Assembly: GCA_036381015.1 (NCBI GenBank) | Contig: DASVDR010000024.1 | Location: 62,001 to 126,000, forward strand | Reading direction: 5' to 3' | Origin: Gammaproteobacteria bacterium | Lineage (GTDB): Bacteria; Pseudomonadota; Gammaproteobacteria; Steroidobacterales; Rariloculaceae | DNA length: 64,000 nt | Shown: positions 1 through 8,066 of the stretch, one piece after another | Numbering within the stretch: the first letter of the stretch is position 1 | Layout of the letters: each line of letters opens with the position of its first letter | Translations under genes and position numbers: made by a program | The notes under the pieces: model-generated | Told to the model about the DNA's origin: nothing | The model's input: the letters and a program-made list of their open reading frames with translations, nothing else | Databases searched by the model: none

Positions 1-1192
1 CGTCGAGCTCCCCGCGGCGGGCCGACTCGAGCAGCGCCGTGCATTCGACGAGCTCGTCGCGCGAGAGCGGAAAGAGCCGTCCCTTCGGCGTGCGCCCGAG
101 GCCGTGGCCCGAGCGGCCGACCCGCTGGAGAAACGCCGCGATCGCCCGCGGCGAGCCGATCTGGCAGACGAGATCCACGTCGCCGATGTCGATGCCGAGC
201 TCGAGCGACGACGTTGCGACGACCGCACGCAGCGTGCCTGCCTTCAGCCGCTGCTCGGCGGAAAGGCGATGCTCCTTAGCAAGGCTGCCGTGATGCGACG
301 TGACCGCATCCTCGCCGAGGCGCTCGGCGAGATGACGAGCCGCCCGCTCGCAGAGCCTGCGCGTGTTCACGAATACGAGCGTCGTGCGATGCGCGCGAAT
401 GAGGTCCGCCAACCGGTCGTAGATCTCCGTCCAGACCTCGTTCGGCATGATCGGCTCGAGCGGCGACGACGGCAGCTCGAGCGCGAGATCGCGGGCGCGC
501 ACGTGACCCACGTCGATGATCTCGCACGGCGCGTCAGGCGTGCCCGTGAGGTATTCGGCGATGCGCGCGATCGGCTTCGTAGTGGCGGAGACGCCGATCC
601 GAACCGGCGGCGACGGCGTCAATGCGGCGAGCCGCTCGAGCGACAGCGCGAGGTGCGCGCCGCGCTTGTTGCCGGCGAGCGCGTGGATCTCGTCGACGAT
701 CACGGTCCTTACCGTCGAGAGCATCCGCCGCCCGGATTCGGACGTGAGCAGGATGTACAGCGACTCCGGCGTCGTGACGAGAATGTGCGGCGGCGTGCGG
801 CGCATGCGGGCGCGCTCGCTCTGCGGCGTGTCGCCGGTCCGCACCCAGGCTCGGATCGGCGCGTCGGGCAGCGCGAGACCGAGCAGCTCGCGGCGAATCC
901 CCTGGAGCGGCGTCTCGAGGTTCTTCTGGATGTCGTTCGAAAGCGCTTTCAGCGGCGAGACGTACAGCACCCGCGTCTCGTCGGCGAGGCCGCCCTCCAG
1001 CGCGTCCCGCACGAGATCGTCGATCACCGCGAGGAACGCAGCGAGCGTCTTGCCGGAGCCGGTCGGCGCGCTGATCACGGTCGCGGCGCCGCGCTTGATC
1101 GCGTCCCACGCCTTCTCCTGAACGGGGGTCGGCGCGTCGAACGCGGCGGCAAACCACCTGGAGACGGCGGGATGGAGGGAACGCAGGCCCAT
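1..1192 (-). CDS. lhr: Lhr-type DEAD/DEAH superfamily 2 helicase, 3' part outside the window
   Basis: This is the N-terminal 397 codons of a large ATP-dependent helicase; the gene runs off the left edge. Walker A (SAPTGSGKT) is near residues 41-49, the DEIH box at about 167-170, an SAT-type motif follows (GVSATT), and helicase C-terminal motifs are visible ([12 protein letters not shown], then QRVGRSGHG near the edge). The spacing and the opening ([12 protein letters not shown]) match Lhr (large helicase-related) proteins, which act on nucleic acids in repair. The ATG at 1190-1192 puts the protein start just ahead of the Q-motif-like region. A long open frame on the other strand is an antisense shadow. 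Full-length Lhr proteins are much longer, so the C-terminal part is missing here. Confidence 0.9.
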   Translation of the reverse strand, partial: MGLRSLHPAVSRWFAAAFDAPTPVQEKAWDAIKRGAATVISAPTGSGKTLAAFLAVIDDLVRDALEGGLADETRVLYVSPLKALSNDIQKNLETPLQGIRRELLGLALPDAPIRAWVRTGDTPQSERARMRRTPPHILVTTPESLYILLTSESGRRMLSTVRTVIVDEIHALAGNKRGAHLALSLERLAALTPSPPVRIGVSATTKPIARIAEYLTGTPDAPCEIIDVGHVRARDLALELPSSPLEPIMPNEVWTEIYDRLADLIRAHRTTLVFVNTRRLCERAARHLAERLGEDAVTSHHGSLAKEHRLSAEQRLKAGTLRAVVATSSLELGIDIGDVDLVCQIGSPRAIAAFLQRVGRSGHGLGRTPKGRLFPLSRDELVECTALLESARRGELD

Positions 1193-1271
1193 CGGCCAAG
1201 CATAAGCCAAAGCCCGCCCGCAGCGCAGTCACCGTATAATCGGCGGCCACGGTTCGAGCGGCGCCAGACCC

Positions 1272-2105
1272 ATGCGAATGAAGCGCTCCGAGTTCCTGAA
1301 GTGGCCGCACAAGGCCATCACGCTGCTCGGCATGTCGGGGGTCGGCAAGACCACCCTCGCCTACAAGCTGCCGAAGACCTCGTGGTTCCATTACTCGGGC
1401 GACTACCGCATCGGCACGAAATACCTGGCCGAGCCGATCCTCGACAACATCAAGCGTCAGGCGATGCAGGTCGGCTTCTTGCGCGATCTGCTGCGCAGCG
1501 ACTCGATCTACATCGCGAGCAACATCACGGTGCACAACCTGGAACCCGTGTCGACCTTTCTCGGCAAGATCGGCCGGCCGGACCTCGGCGGGCTGCCCGT
1601 GGAGGAATTCAAGAAGCGGCAACGGCTGCACCGCGAGGCGGAGATCGGCGCGATGCGCGACGTCGAGCAGTTCATTCAGAAAGCGCGCGACATCTACGGC
1701 TACGACCACTTCATCAACGACGCCGGCGGCAGCATCGTCGAGCTCGAGGATCCCGAAACCGAAGCCGTGCTCGCCGAGCACACGCTGATTCTTTACTTGA
1801 AAGCTGACGAGGCGCTCGAGCAACAGCTCGTGCAGCGGGCGATCGACGACCCGAAGCCGCTCTACTATCAGGAAGAGTTTCTCGACCGGAAGCTTGCCGA
1901 GTATCTCGCCGAGACGGGGCTCTCGAGCCCTGACGAGATCGTGCCGGACGAGTTCGTGCGCTGGATCTTTCCCGCGCTCGTCGCGCATCGCCGGCCGAAG
2001 TACCAGGCGCTCGCGGATGCGCACGGCTACACGGTCGACGCCCGCCTCGTCGAGAACGTCAAGGGCGAGCGCGACTTTCTCGAGCTGATCGCGAGCGTGC
2101 TGTAG
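1272..2105 (+). CDS. Orphan P-loop ATPase/kinase-like protein
   Basis: A 277-residue cytoplasmic protein with a clear Walker A loop (GMSGVGKTT, residues 20-28) close to the N-terminus. The rest is charged and mostly helical, with a hydrophobic strand (HTLILYLKA) late in the fold that resembles the fifth strand of a nucleotide kinase. No membrane segment or signal peptide is visible. The gene is divergent from the helicase; a TATAAT hexamer at 1235-1240 could serve as its -10 box, although no good -35 is seen. I do not recognise a characterised family. The P-loop supports nucleotide binding, but the substrate is unknown. The second in-frame ATG (1278) is an alternative start. Confidence 0.85.
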   Translation: MRMKRSEFLKWPHKAITLLGMSGVGKTTLAYKLPKTSWFHYSGDYRIGTKYLAEPILDNIKRQAMQVGFLRDLLRSDSIYIASNITVHNLEPVSTFLGKIGRPDLGGLPVEEFKKRQRLHREAEIGAMRDVEQFIQKARDIYGYDHFINDAGGSIVELEDPETEAVLAEHTLILYLKADEALEQQLVQRAIDDPKPLYYQEEFLDRKLAEYLAETGLSSPDEIVPDEFVRWIFPALVAHRRPKYQALADAHGYTVDARLVENVKGERDFLELIASVL

Positions 2106-2132
2106 CCGGCGCGCGCCGCCCGCGGGGCCGCC

Positions 2133-3020
2133 TCAAGCGGCGCCGGCGAACGCGGGCACCCACGCGAGCGCCAACGCGGCGATCGCCGCCGCGCCGAACG
2201 CGGCTTGGGCGCGCCACCCGCTCGGCACGCGCGTGCGCGCGAGCGCGGCGCCCAGCCCGAACCCCGCGACGAAGCCCATGAGGTGCGCGAAGATGTCCGT
2301 GTTCTCGCCGCCCGTGCCGGTGAACGCGAGCAGGCCGACGCCGGCCGCTATCGGCGCGAGACGCGCCCGCCAGCTGCCGTGGGCCGACCCGCGGCGCCAG
2401 GCGTGCGCGGTCAGCAGCCCGAGCGCGCCGAACACGGAAGTCGATGCGCCGATCGACGCATGCTCGGCCGGCTGGATCAGGGCGTTCAGCAAATTGCCGA
2501 GCGCCCCTGCGCCGAGGATCGCGAGCCAGCCGACGCCGCCGCCGAAGTAGCGCCCGACGAACCAGCCGAAAAAGGCGCCGAAGCCGAGATTGCTCGCGAG
2601 GTGGCCCGTGTCCGCGTGCAGCGTCAGCGCGGTGACGGCGCGCCACCACTCCCCGTCGAGCACGCGTCCGGCGACGAGCCGTCCGGCGCCCGCCCAATCG
2701 AGGCCGAAGGCGTAACGGCCGGCGGCCGCGGCGACGAGGATCAGCACGACCCCGTAGCCCGCGACCCCGGGCCACGCACCCGGCAGGGCCCGCAGCGGCG
2801 GGAGCGGCTCGGCCGGCCGGCGTTCGGCGCGATAAGCGGCGAGCTCGCGCGCGGCGTCGCCGGCCTGCGCGGACGGCACGGCCAGCAGCCATTCGCCGCG
2901 CGCCCCAAGAAGGCGGCGGTGCTCGATGCCGCGCGCGGTCAGCACGAGCGCGAGCTCGGCGAGCTCGCGCTCGGAATCGCCGCGGGAAACGACAACGAGA
3001 TCGTCGCTGCTGAGCTCCAT
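2133..3020 (-). CDS. Rhomboid family intramembrane serine protease
   Basis: A 295-residue integral membrane protein. An N-terminal cytoplasmic region of about 80 residues is followed by six or so hydrophobic segments. The rhomboid hallmarks are present: the HxxxxHLxxN motif (H140, N144), the GxSx catalytic serine (GASTSVFG, Ser193) and the catalytic histidine in HLMGFVAGFGLG (His246). These form the Ser-His dyad that cleaves transmembrane substrates within the inner membrane. I chose the ATG at 3018-3020 because the open frame upstream is arginine-rich and low-complexity. The gene converges with the ATPase gene and is divergent from ogt. The substrate cannot be inferred. Confidence 0.92.
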   Translation of the reverse strand: MELSSDDLVVVSRGDSERELAELALVLTARGIEHRRLLGARGEWLLAVPSAQAGDAARELAAYRAERRPAEPLPPLRALPGAWPGVAGYGVVLILVAAAAGRYAFGLDWAGAGRLVAGRVLDGEWWRAVTALTLHADTGHLASNLGFGAFFGWFVGRYFGGGVGWLAILGAGALGNLLNALIQPAEHASIGASTSVFGALGLLTAHAWRRGSAHGSWRARLAPIAAGVGLLAFTGTGGENTDIFAHLMGFVAGFGLGAALARTRVPSGWRAQAAFGAAAIAALALAWVPAFAGAA

Positions 3021-3159
3021 TCGATCCGATTCCGCGTCGCCCGGCCTTCGCGCGCCCGAGCGGCGAGCCGCCGCCCCGGCACGCCGCCGAAGGGTCCGGT
3101 AGGATACTCTGTCGGCCGCTCGCGGGCGGCCGCTCGAGCGCCACGTTGGGAGAAGCATC

Positions 3160-3633
3160 ATGCCGCGAGAAACCTATTGGGACGTGATCGATTCGCCGGT
3201 CGGCCCGCTGTGCGCGGTCGCCGACGGCGAAGGCTTTCTGATCGAGCTCCGTCTCGACGGCACGCACCCCGCCGGCGGGCAGCCCAAGCGGCTCGCGGCC
3301 GTCCGCGACCAGCTCGGCGAATATTTCTCGGGCCGCCGACGGGAATTCGACCTCCCCCTTCGCCCGCGGGGCACCGCGTTTCAGCAGCGCGTGTGGCAAA
3401 TGCTGCAGACGATTCCGTTCGGCCAGCTGCTCTCGTATCGAGGGCTCGCGGAGCGGCTCGGCAACGCGGCCGCCACCCGCGCAGTCGGCCGCGCGAACGG
3501 CGCGAATCCGATCGCGATCGTGATCCCGTGCCACCGTGTCATCGCGAGCGACGGCTCGCTCGGCGGCTACGGGGGCGGCCTGAGGATGAAGGCGCAGCTC
3601 CTCGCGCTCGAAGGCCACCGGTACGAGGCGTAG
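3160..3633 (+). CDS. ogt: Methylated-DNA-protein-cysteine methyltransferase
   Basis: A 157-residue suicide DNA-repair enzyme that moves alkyl groups from O6-alkylguanine (or O4-alkylthymine) to its own cysteine. The signature NPIAIVIPCHRVI is intact, with the acceptor Cys124 in PCHRV. The RAVGRANGANP segment before it carries the conserved arginine finger and asparagine hinge. The length fits a stand-alone Ogt without the AdaA domain. A purine-rich GGGAGA lies six bases upstream of the ATG. The following gene starts 6 bp after the stop codon, so the two are probably co-transcribed. Confidence 0.95.
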   Translation: MPRETYWDVIDSPVGPLCAVADGEGFLIELRLDGTHPAGGQPKRLAAVRDQLGEYFSGRRREFDLPLRPRGTAFQQRVWQMLQTIPFGQLLSYRGLAERLGNAAATRAVGRANGANPIAIVIPCHRVIASDGSLGGYGGGLRMKAQLLALEGHRYEA

Positions 3634-3638
3634 AGGGG

Positions 3639-4025
3639 ATGGCGCCGGCGCTCGCCTGCTATCGCTGCGGCGCGTCGCTCGCGGCGCTCTCGTTGCCGCT
3701 CTCGCGGCTCGACGAATGTCCGAGCTGCCGCACGCAGCTGCACGTCTGCCGCATGTGCGTCCACTACGCCCCGCGCCTCACGCGCGGGTGCGACGAGGAC
3801 GACGCCCCCGAGGTGCGCGACCGGGAAAGCGCGAACTTCTGCGACTGGTTCGCGCCGAGCCCGCACGCCTTCGATCCGAAGGGCGCGGCCGCCGAGGCCG
3901 CGGCGCGGGCGGAGCTCGCACGGCTCTTCGGCGAGCCCGCCGGCGACGCGGCATCCGGCGGCTCCGAGGCTCCGAGCGCCGACGATCAGGCCCGGCGCGC
4001 CGCCGAGTCGCTCTTCAAGCGTTGA
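3639..4025 (+). CDS. Small zinc-ribbon protein of unknown function
   Basis: A 128-residue soluble protein with paired cysteine motifs: CYRCG, then CPSC, then CRMCVHY, plus a later Cys in ANFCDWF. The two CxxC pairs at residues 7-30 look like a zinc ribbon and the later cysteines may form a second site. The central sequence (CxxCxxY...ANFCDWF) is a recurring pattern in small conserved bacterial proteins whose function is not known to me. The C-terminal 45 residues are alanine/acid-rich and probably disordered. The gene follows ogt by 5 bp, suggesting one transcript. Its function is unassigned. Confidence 0.8.
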   Translation: MAPALACYRCGASLAALSLPLSRLDECPSCRTQLHVCRMCVHYAPRLTRGCDEDDAPEVRDRESANFCDWFAPSPHAFDPKGAAAEAAARAELARLFGEPAGDAASGGSEAPSADDQARRAAESLFKR

Positions 4026-4091
4026 GTCGCTCCCGCGGGGGCGGGGCGAAACGATCCCGAGGGCACCGCACGCCTTCCGGCGCCGGCCCGC

Positions 4092-4961
4092 TCATTTTTC
4101 GTGCGGATTCTGCGCCGCGCGGCGAGCCTCGATCAGAGGCCGGCGCATGTCGATCGCGATCGTTCTCTCGGCGTTGCCGCCCACGGCGACATCGACGGGA
4201 AGATCGGCCGCGAGCGTCGGAAGATCGGCGTTCGTGACGGTCGTCGACTCGACGCCTTTGAGCTCGCGGTACTTGCGCTTCCAGAGATCGACGTTGCGCT
4301 TGAGCTCGACGATCGTGTTCGCATGCCGGTTGATCGTCGCCTCGAGCTGCTGAATGACCTGACGCTTCTCCTCGAGCCGGCTTTCGAGCGCCTGAGCGCG
4401 CTCCGCGTCGGCGCGCAGGCTCTTGACCAGGGACTTGCGGGCCTCGAGCTCGGCGCGCAACGACTCGACCTCGGCGGATTCCTCGGCAGCCTCCGTCGCG
4501 GCCGCTTCGCCGACGGCCTGCTCGAGCCGCCGGACCTCGGCCTGGAGCCGCGTGCTCTCGCGGCGCAGGTTCTCGAGCTCCCGGTCCTTGCGCTTCGATT
4601 CGCTCTTCAGCCGCTCGGTGCTCTCCGCATCGCGGCGCAGCGCGCGGATGATGTCCTGCTTGCTCTCGAGCTCCGACTTCAGGCGCTCGACCTCGAGCTC
4701 CCGATCGCGAAGCTCGCGGCGAAGCTCGGAAACGGCCTCCGCGTCGGCCTTCAAGGTCTCGATCAGCTGATCCTGACCGCGGAGCCGCTCGCCGAGGTCT
4801 TCGATTTCCTTGTCGCGCTCGACCGCCCCGTCGCGCAGCTGCTTGCGGCACTGCTCGAGCTCCGCGAGCACGGAGGACATCTCCGCGCCCCATTCGGCGA
4901 GGAGCTCGGTCAGGCGCTCACGCAGCGCGTCGACCGGAGTCTCTCGTGCAGCCATTCGCAA
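4092..4961 (-). CDS. Long coiled-coil protein
   Basis: A 289-residue hydrophilic protein that is almost entirely heptad-rich coiled coil from about residue 10 to 235 (for example LRRELRDRELEVERLKSELE and related blocks). It has no signal peptide and no membrane segment. Four related blocks built on an Ixx-LKxDAE / ALRRDAE / SLRADAE theme (around residues 65-75, 105-112 and 180-187) suggest internal duplication. A non-coil tail of about 55 residues follows and contains RTIAIDMRRPLIEARR. I do not recognise a family; a scaffold or structural role is plausible. MAARETP, two codons downstream, is an alternative start. Confidence 0.75.
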   Translation of the reverse strand: MRMAARETPVDALRERLTELLAEWGAEMSSVLAELEQCRKQLRDGAVERDKEIEDLGERLRGQDQLIETLKADAEAVSELRRELRDRELEVERLKSELESKQDIIRALRRDAESTERLKSESKRKDRELENLRRESTRLQAEVRRLEQAVGEAAATEAAEESAEVESLRAELEARKSLVKSLRADAERAQALESRLEEKRQVIQQLEATINRHANTIVELKRNVDLWKRKYRELKGVESTTVTNADLPTLAADLPVDVAVGGNAERTIAIDMRRPLIEARRAAQNPHEK

Positions 4962-5040
4962 CCGTGCCTTCCGCCGGCTCTATCCGCGGCTAAGTTGCCC
5001 GGTTTCCCTGAAAGTTGCGCTGACGTGCGTCACAACGGGG

Positions 5041-5135
5041 CGGCCGGCCGGGCGCGGCCGAACCGGGCGACGGGGGCGGCGCCGGCCGGGCGACGAGGGC
5101 GAACCCGGCCGGGCGACGCGGGCCGCGCGCCGGTG
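5041..5135. repeat. Degenerate GC-rich tandem repeat between genes
   Basis: The intergenic stretch downstream of the oxidoreductase operon is built from imperfect copies of a GGCCGGGCGAC-like unit (clear around 5046, 5085 and 5112), spaced at about 27-38 bp. It could form GC-rich hairpins that help end transcription, but no U-tract is present. This is a visual call only. Confidence 0.4.
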
Positions 5136-5199
5136 CGGGGGAGCGGAGCTTCACGCAGCCGGTCGGTCGTTCCCGGGGCCGATCCGCCCCCTGACGCGA

Positions 5200-6255
5200 T
5201 CAGCGAAAGCGGCTTTGGAGGGCGGCGAGCGCGTCCCGCCCGGGGCAGAGCATGTCGAACGGCAGCTCGTTCAGCGGGGTCGCGACGGTCTTGTTGACCC
5301 CGTGCAGATCCGGATCGCCTTCGGCCATGTACAGGAGCCCGGTCACGATCTCCCCGGCGCGGTGGCGAGCCCGAATGTAGTCGATGGCGGCACCGCGGTT
5401 GTTCGGGTTGTAGTCCTTGCTGACCTTGCGCAGCAGCACGCGGCTGCCGTCGTGCAGCTCCACGGAGAGCACCTCGCCCTCGGCGTACTCCGCGGTGATC
5501 GGCTGCCGCGACGGGATGAAGTCCGCGTGCACGACGGCCCGACGGTACGCCCGCGTATACGCATAGCTCTTCGTCGAATCCTCGTGATCGTTGAACGTCA
5601 CGCACGGCGACAGCACGTCGAGCAGCGCGAAGCCCCGGTGCTGAAGGCCCGCCTTGATCAGCGGCACGAGCTGCTCCTTGTCGCCGGAGAAACCGCGTGC
5701 GACGAACGTTCCTCCGAGGGCCATCGCCATCTGCACCGGATCGATCGGAGGCTGCCTGTTCTCCTCGCCCCGCTTTGCCTTGGAGCCGACGTCGGCCGAG
5801 GCCGAGAATTGACCTTTCGTGAGCCCGTAAACGCCGTTGTTCTCGATCACGTAGAGCATGTCGAGGTTGCGGCGGACGGCGTGCGCGAACTGTCCGAGGC
5901 CGATCGAAAGCGAATCCCCGTCACCGGAGACGCCGATCAGGTAAAGCTCTCGGTTCGCGGCGCACGCGCCCGTCGCGATCGACGGCATCCGCCCGTGAAC
6001 GGCGTTGAAGCCGTGCGACGCACCGAGGAAATAAGCCGGGGTCTTCGACGAGCAGCCGATGCCGCTCATCTTCGCAACGCGGTGCGGCGGAACGTCGAGC
6101 TCGAAGAAAGCCTGAACGATGGCCGCGGTGATCGAGTCGTGGCCGCAGCCGGCGCAAAGCGTCGACATGCCGCCTTCGTAGTCGCGGATGGTCAGGCCGA
6201 GCCCGTTGCGGCGCAAACCCGCGTGGACGATCTTCGGCTTGGCGATGGACGTCAT
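5200..6255 (-). CDS. 2-oxoacid:acceptor oxidoreductase, beta (thiamine pyrophosphate) subunit
   Basis: A 351-residue protein of the KorB/PorB type. It has the CAGCGH motif at residues 34-39, a GIGCSSKTP loop, and the thiamine-pyrophosphate/Mg signature GDGD (111-114) followed about 25 residues later by ENNGVYGLTKGQ. These enzymes oxidatively decarboxylate a 2-oxoacid with CoA and pass electrons to a low-potential acceptor. I placed the start at the ATG of MTSIAKPK (6253-6255), which overlaps the end of the alpha-subunit gene by 4 bp, indicating translational coupling. The substrate (2-oxoglutarate, pyruvate or another) cannot be settled from sequence alone. Confidence 0.93.
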   Translation of the reverse strand: MTSIAKPKIVHAGLRRNGLGLTIRDYEGGMSTLCAGCGHDSITAAIVQAFFELDVPPHRVAKMSGIGCSSKTPAYFLGASHGFNAVHGRMPSIATGACAANRELYLIGVSGDGDSLSIGLGQFAHAVRRNLDMLYVIENNGVYGLTKGQFSASADVGSKAKRGEENRQPPIDPVQMAMALGGTFVARGFSGDKEQLVPLIKAGLQHRGFALLDVLSPCVTFNDHEDSTKSYAYTRAYRRAVVHADFIPSRQPITAEYAEGEVLSVELHDGSRVLLRKVSKDYNPNNRGAAIDYIRARHRAGEIVTGLLYMAEGDPDLHGVNKTVATPLNELPFDMLCPGRDALAALQSRFR

Positions 6256-8066
6256 GCAGCCACTCCTTGCTCGCGGGCCCGCTCGACGGCCTCGACGACG
6301 AGACCCGCGTCCACCGGCAGCCCGCCGTAATGCAAAACCGCCTCGAGGCGCTCTTTCGGGCAATCGGTCTCCAAGGTCAGAAGCGCCTTGAGCTGCGCGT
6401 CACGGTTCTGCTCCACGACGAAGACGCGCTCGTGCGTCTCGAGGAAGCGCTCGACCTGACGGCCGAACGGGAACGCGCGGATGCGGCAGTAATCCACGTA
6501 GATCCCCTTGTCGGCCAGACGGTCGACGGCCTCGAGCACGGCCGGATCGCTGCTTCCGGCGGCCACGATGCCCCACCCGTCCGTCTTCGGATGCGTGCGG
6601 ATCACGGGCTGGGGCACGAGCTCGGCGGCCGTGCCCCATTTGCGGCGCAGCCGGTCGACGACCTCCTGATACTCGCGGGCGTCTTCCGTGTACGTGCCGT
6701 AGCGATTGTGACCCGAGCCGCGCACGAAGTAGGCGCCCTTCGGATGCACGCCGGGCAGAGTCCGGTAGGGGATCCCGTCGCCGTCCACGTCTAGATAACG
6801 ATGAAACGCCTGCGCGGCCTCGAGCTCGGCCGCGTCGAGCACCTTGCCGCGGTCCGGCCGATAGGCCGGATCCCATTCGAGCTCGTCGCACATCCAGTCG
6901 TTCATCCCGAGATCGAGATCGGACAGGAGGATCACCGGCGTCTGCAGCCGGTCCGCGAGGTCGAACGCGGCGACTGCGAGCTCGAAGCATTCACGCGGGT
7001 GGGCGGGAAAGAGGAGCACGTGCTTGGTATCGCCGTGGGAGGCATACGCGGCGGAGAGGATGTCGGCCTGCTGCGTGCGCGTCGGCATGCCGGTGGACGG
7101 GCCCACGCGCTGCACGTCGACGACGACGGCCGGCAGCTCCGCGAAGTATGCGAAGCCGAGGAACTCGCTCATCAGCGACAGGCCCGGACCGCTGGTCGGC
7201 GTGAACGCGCGCGCGCCGTTCCAGGTGGCGCCGAGGACGATGCCGATCGCCGCGAGCTCGTCCTCCGCCTGGATCACGCAATAGCGCCGCTCGCCGGTCT
7301 GCGGATCCGTCCGGAACCGCTCGCAGAACGACTTGAACGCGTCCATCACGGACGTCGACGGCGTGATCGGATACCACGCGCCGACCGTGGCGCCGGCATA
7401 GACGCAGCCGAGCGCGGTGGCCGTGTTGCCGTCGATCATGATCTTGCCGGCCGTGGCGTTGCGCGGCTCGACGCGCGTGGGGAGGGGGCAGTCGAAGGTC
7501 TCGCGCGCGTAACGGTAGCCGAGCTCGATCGCCTCGAGGTTGGCGCCGACGGCCGACGCCTTCTTCGCGAAGGTTTCCTGCACCAGCTGCTCGACGACGC
7601 TCCGGTCGAGGTCGAGCAGGGCGACGAGCGCGCCGACGTACGCCATGTTCTTCATCAGGATGCGCGTGCGCGCGCTCTTGAAGCGCTCGTTGCACATGCG
7701 CGCGAGCGGCACGCCGAGGATCTGGATGTCCGGCCGCGAAAGGAGCTTGTCGCGCGGCCAGGTGGAGTCGTAGATCAGCGTGCCGCCGGGGCTCACGTCG
7801 TGGAGATCCTGCACGTACGTTTGCGCGTTCATCGCGACCATCACGTCTACGCGGCCGGATCTGGCCAGATGCCCCGCCTCGCTGACCCTGATCTCGTACC
7901 AGGTCGGCAGCCCCTGGATGTTCGACGGGAAAAAGTTCTTGCCGCTGACCGGCACTCCCATGCGGAAGATCGCCTTCATCAGCAGCGAGTTGGCACTGGC
8001 CGAGCCCGTGCCGTTGACGTTCGCCAGCTTGATGACGAAGTCGTTTACCCGGTCTTCCTGCGGCAC
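6252..8066 (-). CDS. 2-oxoacid:acceptor oxidoreductase, fused gamma-alpha subunit
   Basis: A 604-residue KorA-type protein. The N-terminal ~200 residues form the gamma domain (NVNGTGSASANSLLMKAI, then GKNFFPSNIQGLPTWYEIRV). The alpha domain begins with GKIMIDGNTATALGCVYAG and includes YPITPSTSVMD, the pyrimidine-binding signature. It pairs with the beta subunit encoded immediately downstream. I propose a GTG start at 8064-8066, preceded by GAGG and overlapping the upstream gene by 22 bp. No ATG lies in frame before the conserved VNDFVIKLANVNG block, and the next ATG would remove part of the gamma domain. Overlaps on both sides support one tightly coupled operon. Confidence 0.92.
   Translation of the reverse strand: MPQEDRVNDFVIKLANVNGTGSASANSLLMKAIFRMGVPVSGKNFFPSNIQGLPTWYEIRVSEAGHLARSGRVDVMVAMNAQTYVQDLHDVSPGGTLIYDSTWPRDKLLSRPDIQILGVPLARMCNERFKSARTRILMKNMAYVGALVALLDLDRSVVEQLVQETFAKKASAVGANLEAIELGYRYARETFDCPLPTRVEPRNATAGKIMIDGNTATALGCVYAGATVGAWYPITPSTSVMDAFKSFCERFRTDPQTGERRYCVIQAEDELAAIGIVLGATWNGARAFTPTSGPGLSLMSEFLGFAYFAELPAVVVDVQRVGPSTGMPTRTQQADILSAAYASHGDTKHVLLFPAHPRECFELAVAAFDLADRLQTPVILLSDLDLGMNDWMCDELEWDPAYRPDRGKVLDAAELEAAQAFHRYLDVDGDGIPYRTLPGVHPKGAYFVRGSGHNRYGTYTEDAREYQEVVDRLRRKWGTAAELVPQPVIRTHPKTDGWGIVAAGSSDPAVLEAVDRLADKGIYVDYCRIRAFPFGRQVERFLETHERVFVVEQNRDAQLKALLTLETDCPKERLEAVLHYGGLPVDAGLVVEAVERAREQGVAA

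Noticed and set aside
104-1807. Long plus-strand open frame (567 codons)
   Set aside because: It is antisense to the Lhr helicase and crosses the ATPase gene. It is arginine-rich with no domain, typical of GC-rich shadow frames.
2205-4025. 606-codon plus-strand frame
   Set aside because: Only its last 128 codons (from 3639) carry a believable zinc-ribbon protein; the rest is antisense to the rhomboid gene or out of frame in ogt.
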